Positions 10,978-21,537 of a stretch of 64,000 nucleotides of DNA are shown here, piece after piece. The position numbers were made by a program, and so were the translations under genes. This stretch comes from Shinisaurus crocodilurus (lineage: Eukaryota > Chordata > Lepidosauria > Squamata > Shinisauridae): contig CM037878.1 in the NCBI GenBank assembly GCA_021292165.1, positions 13,884,471 to 13,948,470 of the forward strand, read 5' to 3'. The notes below the pieces were generated by a model. It saw only the letters and a program-made list of their open reading frames with translations, was not told the origin of the DNA and ran no database searches. Position 1 is the stretch's first letter; each line of letters begins with the position of its first letter.

Positions 10978-11975
10978 CAGGGATGGGGACTCGGACTCGA
11001 GGACTCAACTCGTGAGTCGGACTGAGTCCCCCCTCTGACTCGACTCGGACTCGAGTCCCAATATTTTTAATGGGACTCGAGACTCGACTCGGGACTCAAG
11101 ACCAAGGACTCTTCAACATCCCTGGGCTGTGCCAGAAGGAGTGGAGAGGAGCGTGATTGCCGGTGAAGAGCGCATGGAAGCAAGGTGTGCCGCTGCTCGG
11201 CCACTATGGACGGCTACCAGGAGTGCAGCCCCAACATTGTGTCAAGATTTATTTTGATTGATGTGTTGCGTACTTGGGAGAGGCAGAAGAAGGACCTGAG
11301 ATTACTCTGTGTGGCTGCTCTGAGTGTGTTTCTGGTTCCAGCAAGTTCATCACCAGTGGAGCAGGTGTTCAGTGAGGGTGGAATTGTGATGAGACCTCAC
11401 CGTTCCAGAATGGGGGCCAAACATTTAGAAAAAATCGTGTTCCTCAAATGCAACATGGATAAGTTTTAGGAAGTACAGCAAGTTTATTTTTTAAAATCAT
11501 TTTTCTAAAATGCAACCTTTCAGACATTTTGGGTTTGGCTGCCTCTGCCTGCCTGTCTGGGGTTCCCAGCCTCCTCTGCCTGCCTGGTCTCTTCTTGACC
11601 AGTTCAACAGTTGAATTGTCCCCAAGACAAAGGCCTCTGCCTGCCTGCTTTGGGGTTCCCTGCCTCCTCTGCCTGCCTGGTTATTTTGGGTTTTTCTGCC
11701 TGGTCTGTTCTTGCCAAAATCAATTGCAGAGTTTTGAAATAAAAAGGCACACTTGGGCCTAGAATTTATTTAAGCCACACATCTGAAGTAGCCTTATTTT
11801 GTTGGGAAAACCCCCTATTGATTTTAATAGGGACTCGTGGAGTCAGCTTTGGGAGTGACTTGTGACTTGTGACTCACCATTTTGGACCAAGGACTCGGAC
11901 TCGGACTTGAGACTCAGGTCCAAAGACTCGTGACTCGACTCGTGACTCGAGACCAAGGACTCTTCAACATCCCTG
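10978..11975 (+). mobile_element. hAT transposon, internally deleted, 998 bp
   Basis: The termini are 'cagggatggggactcggact' on the left and '...ttcaacatccctg' on the right. A perfect 8-bp direct duplication, 'agggtccc', lies at 10970-10977 and 11976-11983. Both subterminal regions are dense in GACTCG/GACTCGT words, as expected for transposase-binding subterminal repeats. The centre keeps only the transposase C-terminus (see the separate entry), so it is not autonomous. A second copy of the right terminus occurs internally at about 11099-11124. Positions 11530-11720 hold an imperfect duplication rich in 'ctctgcctgcctg'. Confidence 0.92.
11206..11469 (+). pseudogene. hAT transposase C-terminal fragment (hATC dimerisation domain)
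   Basis: The frame reads through about 87 residues ending 'KHLEKIVFLKCNMDKF'. It contains 'VPASSSPVEQVFSEGG' followed by an 'RSRMGAKHLEKIVFLK' segment, the pattern of the hAT-family C-terminal dimerisation domain (known family feature: P-x-S-S-x-x-VE-R-x-F-S ... LVFLK-N). The catalytic RNase-H-like core and the BED zinc finger are absent. It lies inside the element with matching termini and duplication, which supports a genuine hAT remnant. It cannot act as a transposase. The frame has no stop codon for about 85 codons, so the deletion may be fairly recent. Confidence 0.88.
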
Positions 11976-12188
11976 AGGGTCCCTGGACCTCTGCCATAAT
12001 ATCACCACTGCATGCGTACATCCAATATTTAGTGGGGGAGGCCCCGCCCCCGGCAGAGCACCCCCTACTGGCCACCCCCCACCCCCCCATGCTCACATAT
12101 AATTGGTGCCGATGTTGTGGTCTTTTTGGTGCCAGATCTTGAAGGCCTTTTTCTTTTTAGTCATTCAGTTTTTTAAAAAATCACCTTA

Positions 12189-12322
12189 GGGCGCAATCCT
12201 TTGCATGTTTAGACAGAAAAAAAGTCCTACAGCTCCCAGCATGCCCCAGCCAGCCATGCTGGCTGGAGCATGCTGGGAGTGGTAGGGCTTTTTTCTGTCT
12301 AAGCATGCAAAGGATTGCGCCC
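12189..12322. mobile_element. Palindromic Harbinger-like MITE with shared ACTCCCAGCATGC core
   Basis: The ends are 'gggcgcaatcctttgcatgt' and the complement. The inner arms hold 'ctacagctcccagcatgccc', the same core as the hAT MITEs. The flanks are TTA (left) and TAA (right), compatible with a mutated 3-bp TWA duplication. The copy at 63.4 kb has a clean TTA/TTA pair. A 3-bp TWA duplication is typical of PIF/Harbinger elements, but no transposase is present to confirm this. Confidence 0.7.
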
Positions 12323-12369
12323 TAAGATGATTTTTTTTTTTTTTTAGATCTTTGCACTGCTGCCAGCTT

Positions 12370-12538
12370 TTACCCTGGTTTTTACTTTGGTTTCATTCTT
12401 TTGTTTAAAACTTAAGGATTTTATATTCTCTTTCACCACAATGTTGTATCTTTTTTTGGGCTTGAAGTTTTGTTTTGTGAACTGCTCAGAGAGCTTTGGC
12501 TGTTGGGGCAGTATAGAAATGTAATAAATAAATAAATG
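12370..12538 (+). mobile_element. LINE/SINE 3' end with (AATA)n tail
   Basis: It ends 'gaactgctcagagagctttg' and 'ggcagtatagaaatgtaat' then (AAAT)n, the same 3' end as at 1.8, 15.6, 24.2 and 52.4 kb. Non-coding. Confidence 0.65.
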
Positions 12539-12599
12539 TTAAAAAAAATCAGCAAAAAACACACTTTTCCCACTCTCAAGGTCTGAAAAACTGGTTTCA

Positions 12600-13760
12600 C
12601 GAGTTTGCGATTTGAAGAAGGAAAGGCCAGCGGTGGTCAGGGCCGCTTGGCTAGCACCCATGAGGTCGCAACTGACACTGGGAGCTGTAGCAGGAAATTA
12701 AAACGGTGGGCGGCTCCCAGCCACCTGGTAGCACAGTTGCTGCCCACTGCTGCCACCAGGTTATCCCTGCTGAGGTGGTGGGAGGGACTGACGCAAGAGG
12801 GGGCCCAATGAGTTGCAGTTTGCAGAGGGCCCCCTCAAACCTGGAGCCCTAGCCACCATGGCTGTGTAGAAGATAGACTTTCAGTGAGTGTCACCTGTCC
12901 TTCAGAGGTGAGTAAAGCTGCATTGGCCAAAATTCCCTCTTCTATCTGCACAGCTATTAAACTACAGAAGAGCCGTCCTCCTCCTGATTGAACCAGCCTG
13001 TTCTTTGGTTTTCTGTCCTCGCTGATCTTGCAGCTGCAACTCCCCTGCCGTCCTGCCGGAGCGCTGTCCACTCACTTTCCAAAACATCAGCTAGCCAAGG
13101 AAGAACATGCAGGCCCTGCCCGGTAGACTGCAATATCAGCCCTGGAGAGTGCCATTTCATTGCTCCCAGTCGTTGCGACCCAGCAGTGCATTGGGCATCA
13201 GCCCACACCAATCCATGCTGAATGTCCCGTGCGGCTGGCCGGGGGCAGGAGCAGACCAGGGTGGGCTGGACTGGACAGTGCACACAACTTGCTGCTGGCT
13301 TCATGCACTCGCAGCTGAGTGCCAGGAGGAAGTGGATCCTGTTGTTCCCTGAGCCACTTCCTGTTTCACACACACACACACACACACACACCAGCACCTG
13401 TCCTGGCACACAGGAAAGCACTGTCCACGCAAGTCAATGCCACGTTCCTCAGCTCTCAGACCTTCCACTGTGCAGCAGAAGGTTCTTCTGATGAGGACAA
13501 GGCATAGGCTACTTCTTCGTGGGGTAGAACTGTCCGTGCCTTGTTCTGGGCCCTCGGAACCAGAGGATGGCGGCAGGGCAGTGTCCTCTGGCCAGAGGGC
13601 CCTAAATAAGGCAGCGACTGTCCTATCCCAAAGGAAGTTGTCTGTGCCCCATCCTCATCCTAAGCCTCTGCCGTACCCTTGAAGGTCCGGGTCCCCAAGG
13701 GCTGTGGCTCACAACAGGCAAACGCAAGAATGAGAATAAGAATGCTCTTAGCACTTACAT
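12600..13760. other. Anonymous DNA
   Basis: No gene was recognised. It includes the unnamed dispersed repeat near 12.78-12.85 kb and (AC)n at 13367-13392. None of the open frames (e.g. around 12960-13420) shows a domain. Confidence 0.4.
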
Positions 13761-13764
13761 CAGA

Positions 13765-13907
13765 GGTGGGGGCATGTGTGGCCCTGCAGTTGCTGTTTTG
13801 ACCCCAACACCCATCAGCCCCAGCCAGCATGGCCAATGGTCAGGGATGATTGGATCTGTAGTCCAACGACGCCCGGAGGGTGACAGCTTCCCCATCCCCA
13901 ACTTAGA
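13765..13907. mobile_element. MITE, ACTCCCA-core group
   Basis: It carries 'agccccagccagcatggcca', 'gtctagtccaacg'-type arms ('tgtagtccaacgacgc') and ends 'cttccccatccccaac'. It is a decayed palindrome related to the copies at 2.9 and 33.5 kb. Confidence 0.55.
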
Positions 13908-14271
13908 GCAAGGGTGAAGAACCAGGATGGGGTGGGGGACGAATTGCCCCCCCCCGCCATGCCCTCTGCAGGCCGGATGACATCAGTGGGTAAGGAGGAG
14001 TCTAGATGAGCTCCTGGCTGAGGTGAGATCTGAATTGGAGATTTCCCAGCTACTCATTTTAGGTACTGCTTACTGTAAAATTATGACACCAGACTCACTC
14101 CAGGGCAACCTCTTAGTTTTGCCCTCAAGGGCACAAACGGGGATTAGAATGGCCTTGGGAGTGGAAATTTGGAGGGTGGTGGGCACTCACCTGCGCTTCC
14201 ATGTGCCTGAATATCCCACCATGTTCGCTCAACGGCCCCTGACCACACACACCACTGCAAAGCAGAGACCG

Positions 14272-14317
14272 CCTTGCCTTGCCTTGCCTTGCCTTGCCTT
14301 GCCTTGCCTTGCCTTGC
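14272..14317 (+). repeat. (CCTTG)n pentanucleotide microsatellite
   Basis: About nine perfect copies of a CCTTG/GCCTT unit in tandem. It produces the repetitive 'LPCLA' frames in several phases and is not coding. Confidence 0.95.
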
Positions 14318-15215
14318 TGTGGGGGGCTGCCAGCACCCCAGCCGTCTTCGCAGCAGAAAGGACAGTGGGCCGCGGCACGGAAGCCGGCCTCTGTGCTGTG
14401 TGCGTGCGCTCTCCAAGGCGAGAGGAGGAGGAATTATGCTTCAGGGAACTGGCTTTCTCCCAAGCCCTGGTGGGAGGAAGAGACTTGGTTCAAGGTTACA
14501 AATACCAGAAGCAAGCATGAGGCCCTAGTCACGGGACAGCATGGTGTCTCTGTGTGCAGAGAGAGTGTGAAAGAGCAAGAGGCTGAGAGGGAAAGAATTT
14601 GGCACCCGGAACCTCTTTTCACACCCAAGAGGCACGCACACACACACACAGAAGGAAGTTGTTGTCACATCGTTTTGCTGTTCGCTTGTTGTCTGGAGCC
14701 CTTCTGAGGCTTCCTCTCAGGGCCCCTGTGTGTTCTCGGAGACACAGAAGCGGTTCCTTCTGCTGCACAAGGCCTGAGGGCATGTCTGCATGATGGTATT
14801 CCATTCCAAGATCAGAACATGAGTTTGTGCAGTGCATCCAATGAGCGCAGGCTGTCTGCCTGGCGTGGGGCGGGCGCGGGGGGAGGAGGGTGGCGACAGC
14901 CTTTGCCGTGCCCCTGGCTGTTCACACCGCTGGCATAAGAATGGCTGTGAGACCAGCGCAGGATGTGTTGTATGCGCGGCGCACTACGTTTCTCATGAGT
15001 GTGTCTACATACGCCAAGGTTCACGGTAGTACCTCACTCGTCAGAGTAACTGCGGCCGCTTCTGGATGCTTGCAGTGGAGATACCTCTGGCCTGTGGGTG
15101 GCTGCAGTATCATTGCACTCTTGTCTTGTGTCTTATGGGATCCTTTTTCTTGTGGAGGGCGGGGGCTACTCATTCCATGCCTCTTTGGAATCCCCCCAAG
15201 ATCTCAGTGTCACAC
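14318..15215. other. Anonymous DNA
   Basis: No gene or repeat family was recognised apart from a short (AC)n at about 14636-14650 and a GC-rich patch at 14860-14900. The open frames here are probably chance. Confidence 0.4.
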
Positions 15216-15217
15216 AC

Positions 15218-15312
15218 CAGTATAGCTCAGTGGTAGAGGATATGCTTTGTGAGTGAAAGGACCACTCAGTCCAGTCCTTGGTATTTCTAGGTAAAGCAGG
15301 GGTGGGCAACTG
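15218..15312 (+). mobile_element. tRNA-derived SINE head fragment
   Basis: The sequence 'agtatagctcagtggtagag' is a good match to a tRNA A-box region of the kind that heads tRNA-derived SINEs. The B box is degraded and no tail is obvious, so this is a fragment and not a functional tRNA gene. Confidence 0.6.
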
Positions 15313-15499
15313 CGGGAGGTCCAGGGGCCCATTTTCACCCTGTGCCACCCTGCAGGTGCCGAAAATATAAAATTAAAATCATAATCAACTTTACTTTACT
15401 ATCCTTTTGGTGCCAGGTTAAAACTGCCCTCTATGCTGAGGCATTTAACAGCTGCAAATAGCACACAGGGGGTGGTGGTTATGTCATCTTTTTATCCAG

Positions 15500-15729
15500 T
15501 CTCTCTATATTTTTTTTTACATCTGTCTTAGCTATTTAAGTAATTTTAAAAGTGTTTTTAAAATGTCTGTGTACATTTTTCAATGTTTTTATTGCTTGTA
15601 TTTTTTTTTATACTGTATTTTATTGTAACATTGTATTTTTATTGTATAATTGTATTTTATTGTGTAATTTTATAATTGTTGTAAACTGCCCAGAGAGCTA
15701 TTGGGTGGTATAGAAATGATAATAATAAT

Positions 15730-15761
<32 letters not shown>

Positions 15762-15812
15762 GAAGTAATAGTAATAGTAATAATAATAGTAATAGTAATA
15801 ATAATAATAATC
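15500..15812 (+). mobile_element. LINE 3' end with (AAT)n tail
   Basis: It matches the 52.23-52.5 kb copy over the whole 3' region ('catctgtcttagctatttaa' through 'gtaaactgcccagagagcta'). The tail expands into (AAT)n/(AGT)n from about 15718 to 15812, showing a microsatellite seeded by a LINE tail. Confidence 0.7.
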
Positions 15813-15915
15813 GTCTGATTATGCAAACGATACCTCACTGACTCTTAGGTACTCGGTTGTACCCGAGCAGTGGGGTTCCAAAAATCTGGTGCAAACATCT
15901 GGTGGATCGTGGATA

Positions 15916-15920
<5 letters not shown>

Positions 15921-15968
<48 letters not shown>
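15921..15968 (+). repeat. (GAT)16 microsatellite
   Basis: A perfect trinucleotide run of about 16 units. It encodes poly-Asp or poly-Ile in shadow frames only. The flanks are not recognisable as a LINE tail here, unlike the (GAT)n at 56.1 kb. Confidence 0.95.
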
Positions 15969-17084
15969 CATCTGTAGTGGCTATGGTGCACCAAAAGGGT
16001 CAAATTCAGCTTGTTTGCAAGCAAAATGTTCTCCTTTTGGTGCTCTGAAGCCACTGTGGATGCTATATTTCCCCCAAAATTTGGGGGCAGCAGGAGGCCA
16101 CTCCTGGGTTAAAGAATCTTGGATAGAGGAGCTGGGAGAAATCTCTGCACAGATCTCTGGCTGGAGAGCTGTTGATGGCCAGAGTCAACTTGACTGGGTA
16201 GGTGGGTGACATGTACCTATATTCCCCTTTGCATGTGTGCACTTTTGATACCGACACTGGTCACCTAGTGGTGAGGAAAATCCACTCTGCATGTGCCCCG
16301 CATCCACATCACGTATTCCTCACATGGCACTGAAATCAGGCTCTTGGACTAACTAAGCCAAGGGACTGATGAAAGACAGGATCCTGAGGCCACCAGGATT
16401 TCAAGAAACTGTTTGCTCAAATGCATAATGCTGATAGCCCCAGATAGATTTAAAGGAATGGACACAAGCAAATGAACAATGCTCGGGGTCTGTCCTGTCT
16501 CTTCTCTCCCCCCACCCACTCCACTGCTCCCCTGATGTGGCAATCCCACCTTCCCTGAATTCGGAGATTCACCATTGACTAGGGGGATTAGTGAAAGGCG
16601 CAGATAAGCAGCTAGTCCTGTGCTTAAGCCCTTGATGCCAGCAAAGCTGCAGAGCAAATAGAAAGCAGTTTGCAATGGGGGCCCATCCCAGCGGCATCTG
16701 GACACTTTATTGCCCCTAAAAGCCATTAGAAATGTTGGGCCCACTATAAAGCTGGCAGGGCACGGCTCACCTTTTGACCCAAGGCCAGGCCGAGCAGAAA
16801 GGTACTGCGCAAGGCCTGCTGGGAAAGTCTACAAGCCCCTGCACTGGCCTTTGTTACCAAGGACGCAAATCCCTCCTCCGCCACCAATTTTCCCCTGTGG
16901 GACCTAGATTCCCCTGTGGGACCGGGTGCACTCCAGGTTTGTCAGCCTGCCCAACCACCCCACGCTGCATTCCAGAACGGGAGAATCCCTGCCTGCGACT
17001 CTGGCGAGTCACTGCCAACTAGCATTGGGAACGCTGGGTGGGAGAGACCAGTGCCCCCCCCCCCACCTTCAGCTGGCAGAGGAC
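15969..17084. other. Anonymous DNA
   Basis: No gene was recognised. It is mostly unique sequence with a C-run at 17056-17066. It precedes a DNA-transposon copy starting near 17085. Confidence 0.4.
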
Positions 17085-18135
17085 AGTCCTCTATTCGAAG
17101 GTGTCCTCTGTCTGACGGATGATCAAGTCCAAGTCTGATTTAAGGATAAGGAATCAAAGAAGGGAGAGAGCGAGGGAGGGAGGCCTTGAAGTTGTCCATC
17201 AAAGCTTAGCCCCTGGACAGCAGGCACGCAGGTCACCTGGTCACAAACCCCCTCCACTATGTCGAGGTATATCGTTTTTACTTAAATTATAGTTATTATT
17301 TATAACTATGTTTTAAGTAAAAACAATACACGATTATTTATAGTTATGTAGATCACAAGCTGAATATGAGCCAGCAGTGTGATGTGGCTGCAAAAAGGGC
17401 AAATGCTATTTTGGGCTGTGTTAATAGAAGTACAGCTTCTAAATTGTGTGAACTACTAGTTCCCCTCTACTCGGCACTGGTTAGGCCTAATCTTGAACAC
17501 TGCGTCCAGTTCTGGGCACCACACTTTAAGAAGGATGCAGACAAACTGGAAAAGGTTCAGAGGAGGGCAACAAGGATGATCAGGGGACTGGAAACAAGGC
17601 CCTATGAGGAGAGACTGAAAGAACTGGGCATGTTTAGCCTTCAGAAGAGGAGACTGAGGGGAGATATGATCGCACTCTTCCAGTACTTGAAGGGTTGTCA
17701 CACAGAGGAGGGCCAGGATCGCTTCTCGATCATCCCAGTTTGCAGGACACGGAATAATGGGCTCAAGTGACAGGAACCCAGATTCCACCTAAAGATCAGG
17801 AAAAATTTCCTGACTGTCAGAGCAATAAGACAATGGAACCAACTACCTAGGGAGGTGGTGGGCTCTCCCACTCTGGAGGCATTCAAGGTGCGGCTGGACA
17901 GACATCTGTCAGGGATGCTTTGACTTGGGTTCTGGCCTTGAGCAGGGGGTTGGACTCAGTGGCCTTATTTATAGGCCCCTTCCAACTCTACTATTACATG
18001 ATTCTATTATTTCTAAATTTGCACCTATATGTATATAGCAGATGTTATGCAAATTGGTGCCCCCTTTTGTCCTCTTTTTTTTTGGTGCTGAATTTCATCT
18101 TTTTTGGCAGTGTGCAAGTGACCACCCTAGTACCG
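17085..18135 (+). mobile_element. Non-autonomous DNA element split by a CR1
   Basis: The left part (17085-17297) carries 'gaggacagtcctctattcg' and 'caggtcacctggtcacaaa'. The right part (about 18008-18135) carries 'ttatgcaaattggtgccccc' and ends 'caagtgaccaccctagta'. Together they align with the family at 33.89, 34.95, 38.67 (-), 41.2 and 46.98 (-) kb, whose termini are 'gggtggccac' and the complementary 'gtgaccaccct'. The CR1 at 17350-18007 interrupts it, so the DNA element is older. Confidence 0.7.
17350..18007 (+). mobile_element. CR1 LINE 3' fragment
   Basis: A 5'-truncated CR1 that reads one frame (about 17366-17770) through the reverse-transcriptase C-terminal region. Recognisable segments are '[20 protein letters not shown]', '[16 protein letters not shown]' and '[16 protein letters not shown]', known CR1 C-terminal motifs. 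It ends in the CR1-type 3' region 'ccttccaactctactattac' plus 'atgattctat' repeats. The catalytic RT core is missing, so it is dead. A hairpin sits directly upstream (17274-17324). Confidence 0.92.
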
Positions 18136-18139
18136 GACT

Positions 18140-18880
18140 GGAGAAGGCTGCTACAGGCTCTTTCACTATTACTATGGAATCAGTTTGCAGGACACCACGC
18201 AAAAAGGCTCACAGTGCAGTTGGGGCTGGCCTTGTCCTGTCGTATGGAAAGGGCCTCATTCATCATCACCCCCCCACACACGTGCATCTCTGCTCTGCTT
18301 CCAGCCAGCTGTTTTGTTGCAGATTTGATTGCTCTTCTGCACTCATGTGAGATCCCTCGTTTCCTGTAGGCTCACCCCTCCACCTTCCCTTCGGGCAAGC
18401 CATCCTCCATAGCGAGGTGTGGGGGTCTGGAGCGGGGGGGGGGGCGGGTTTGACTTTCTCTGGACGGGCTGTGCTTTTGTCAGAAGAGGGTCACATGAAT
18501 CAATGCAGCAGGGGGAGGATTAGTGGTGAGATCAGGGCTGTGTTTTCCCCCTGATTGATGAACTCCGCATTGCACCTGACATAATTGCAGCTGGAGGACA
18601 TTAAATATTCCTCGATTATCTTGTGCGGCCTTCTGGCTAACACCATGGGCTAATGGGCTCCATCCCACTGTAGCTTCGACAGGCCTCCTCAAAACCACCT
18701 GGCCATTCAGGGGTCCTGAAATCAACCACCCTTGGTCCCTGGAACAATGGAGGGGAAAGAGAACCCTTTGCGAGGGCTTTCTGCTCACAATATTTGGGTC
18801 TGTGCAAAAAACGATGTATTAAGCACAGCTGAGGTGCCAGTTGGGGCGGGAGGAGTCCGTTTCTCTTCTGTGTCAGTTTT
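18140..18880. other. Mostly unique DNA, possible conserved non-coding element
   Basis: No gene was recognised. The stretch at about 18480-18665 lacks repeats and has a balanced composition with words such as 'gacataattgcagctggagg' and 'cattaaatattcctcgatta'; it could be a conserved enhancer. This is inference from texture only. Confidence 0.35.
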
Positions 18881-19190
18881 GCATGTGTTCATTCATAAGT
18901 CCATTCTGCCCAGTGTCCATATTAATCTGATTCTTATTTTTTAAACTGAACAAAAATTTGCATCTAGAAACCTATTTTTGAAAGTATGCTCTCACAAAAT
19001 ATGCATTGCTGAATGCATTTTCTCTCAAAGTACGCATTTCTAAACATATTGTATCCTAAACCACACACACACACACACACACACACACGGAGCCAACAAC
19101 TCCATCACAAAATTTGGAGGAGTGCAAAATTGGCAGGATAACTGAGTTCTGATCTGCACGTTAGTCCAGAAGGTGCAGATCTGTTTGGGT
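18881..19190. repeat. T-rich dispersed repeat with (AC)n
   Basis: It shares 'catttctaaacatattgt'-type and 'caaaatatgcattgc' words with the 3.9, 42.8, 51 and 52 kb blocks. An (AC)n run at 19063-19088 interrupts it. Confidence 0.45.
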
Positions 19191-20122
19191 CTCTTCAAAA
19201 TGGGATTGGAGTGTGTGTGTGTGGAAGTGTGTTTGCTGCACCTGAGAATCCTGACTGATGCTGTTTCCGCCCTCCCCGCCAGGTAATAAGAAAGCTAGTG
19301 TTGTGGCAGGGGTGCGAGCCTTTGGCGTGAGCCAAAGGTTGGGAGCCAAAGGGCTCTTTCTCCGTGGTTATGTCCTGTAGCACATCTGGGAACTTGGGGA
19401 TCTCTACCTGCCCCTACATTGCAGCCTATTTAAGACTGCCTCCAATAGATTCAAGTATTCTGGATCGGAGTTGAGGAAATGTCATGGACCAGGACCCTGA
19501 ACCCGCATCCTCAGAGGATCCTGACCCCTTGTCCTCTGAAGAGGCTCCAGAGTTAATGGTTCAGGGGGATGACTTGGCCACAGAAAGGCGTCACAACTCT
19601 TCCACGCCCCCCCAGGAGCCAGTTCACTAGAAATACCCCTGGGGTGGGGTCAACTCTGCTGCATCCAGAGGAGGTCACATTACCATCCTCAGACTCTGAG
19701 GACTTGGGCCATGAGGACACTAGCATACCCCAGCGACTCCCACATCACTGTACCCCGAGATGGCTAAAACAGGCCAGGCCCCTTTAAAAGATCGACCATC
19801 CGTCAGTATGCAAGTGGGGCCAACCAGCCAAAAAGCAGCTGCACTCCAATTTAATGCTCAGTCTTGCTCTGCTCCTTACTGGAGCGACATACGGACAACC
19901 TTGTCTGACTTCCAGCCCCAGCGCCACTCGGAGCTTTCCGTGGTGCTGATCTGTTTCTGTCTTGCTTACCTGAACAACATGATCTAACCTGGAACCCTGC
20001 TCAAGATCATCTGATCCTTAGCAGATCTCTGCAACCCAGGTGTTGCATTCCCCTATCAGTCTGTTCGCATCCCTGCTGCACCTTCTAGCTGATGAGGGGG
20101 CCAAGCACAGAGCAGCAGTGTT
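19191..20122. other. Anonymous DNA with unclassified coding-like remnants
   Basis: The frames at about 19483-19630 (Asp/Glu/Pro/Ser-rich, beginning 'MDQDPEPASSEDPDPLSSEE') and 19760-19987 look like decayed retroelement or low-complexity sequence. I cannot assign a family. It lies upstream of the SCAN-like gag and could be part of the same retroelement, but no terminal repeat proves this. Confidence 0.3.
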
Positions 20123-20130
20123 GCCTAGGC

Positions 20131-20265
20131 CAGTGTTCTCCAACCTTGGGTCCCCAGATGTTTTTGGCCTACAACTCCCAGCATGCCCCAGCCAGCTATG
20201 CTGGCTGGGGCATGCTGGGAGTTGTAGGCCAAAAACATCTGGGGACCCAAGGCTGGAGAACACTG
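20131..20265. mobile_element. Palindromic hAT MITE (ZNF143-like core), copy 3
   Basis: A 135-bp palindrome with ends CAGTGTTCTCC...GGAGAACACTG. Flanking sequences are 'gcctaggc' (20123-20130) and 'gcctaggg' (20266-20273), a 7/8 match and so a hAT-type target duplication. Both arms carry 'CTACAACTCCCAGCATGC'. Confidence 0.92.
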
Positions 20266-20273
20266 GCCTAGGG

Positions 20274-21020
20274 CTCTCTTTGGGTGTAACAGACACCTGT
20301 GGGGAAGGTGCAGCTCAGCCTGGGAGTAGGCTGAAGCAGCTTCAGCTGGATGGTGATGGTAGGAAGGTGGGAAGAACAGCTCAAACACTACCTTTAAAAA
20401 TGCAAAGTGAGCAGACTAGAGGAAGGGGAGGGCGAGGGCAGCTTCAGAGAACTGCTCCAGAGAACTGGGAAAGCCACAGACCTCAAATGCTACAAGGAAT
20501 ACGAACAACACAAGATAAGGTGCAGACTGGAGGAAAGAGAGACCTTCAGAACCAACAGGGAGGAGGAGACTGAAAAGCCACCCTAAATGTGGACAAATAT
20601 CCTCACCTGTTTTCAGGCAAGCCAGGTATTGCCAAAGGCCCCTCAGAGAGGCATTTCAATCCATTCTTCCTTGGGGAGAGAGGAAGGAGAGCATAAAATG
20701 GCTTCCCTGGGAGAGCAGGCATAGGAAGAGCAACTACAAAAGGATTTGAAGGCTGTTCCTGTAAAGACTTAGCTGTCGACTGTTGGAGAGGGCTTTAATC
20801 TTGAGCACGCTTACACTTGCTTGCCTCAAGAGAGGAATAAATCCTGTGGCAGAGAACCTGACTCACCTGCTGGAAGGAGCGCTTCTCTGCCTTGAGATAT
20901 AGAGGAATATTATGATGTAACTTATTTGGTGAATTAACTAGGAAATATTGTATCATTTTTCTTAAAGCTGAAGTAAAGCATCATTTTTGTTGAAATAAGT
21001 CTACTTGCATTTCATTCATA
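20274..21020. other. Anonymous DNA upstream of the gag remnant
   Basis: No gene was recognised. An AATAAA at about 20835-20842 is followed by 'tcctgtggcagagaacctga', which could be part of an old LTR or a leader, but no matching second LTR or primer-binding site was found. Confidence 0.35.
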
Positions 21021-21537
21021 ATGGATGTAATGGAGGCAGGTGGGATTGATGTTCCTTTGCCCCCCCCCCCCCCGGTGCCCTTCAACACTAGAGGGGGCAC
21101 CCCGCCCCCTTCTCCAACTACTTGGCTTCATTGGCTATCTGATCAACAAAGAGTCCAAGCGCAGGAGCAGCAGCAGCATTTACAGCATTTGGCAACTAGC
21201 AAACCCAACTGCTGCAGCAAATGTTTTCAGCCCAGCAGAGGTTTGCAAGGGGAACTTTTAAAGCCGATGCTGGGTTCCCTTCATCCAGCAATGGCCGAAG
21301 TCATCGGGGCAGCTATTCCAGGAAGTTTGGGGGCACCAGTACGGCATCTCCAAAATGACTGAGGGGGATGATCCTGAAGCTCACCTAAATACTTTTGAGA
21401 TGGTAGCTACAGCTGCAGGATGGCCCGAACAACACTGGGCCCTTATCCTGACTCCATGGCTTACAGGCCCGGCCCAGGAGGCAGTTGATACACTACTCCC
21501 TCTTGAGGCGGCCTAGTTGTTGGTGTTGAAAGAGATT

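Noticed and set aside
15218..15300. Functional tRNA gene
   Set aside because: The A-box region is good but the B box and acceptor pairing are not; it fits a SINE head better.
15921..15968. CRISPR-like or coding Asp repeat
   Set aside because: It is a plain trinucleotide microsatellite with no spacers.
20018..20573. Frames sharing 'NLGSPDVFGLQLPACPSQ' at many loci
   Set aside because: This recurrent peptide is a translation of the palindromic MITE, identical on both strands because of its hairpin. It is not a protein family.
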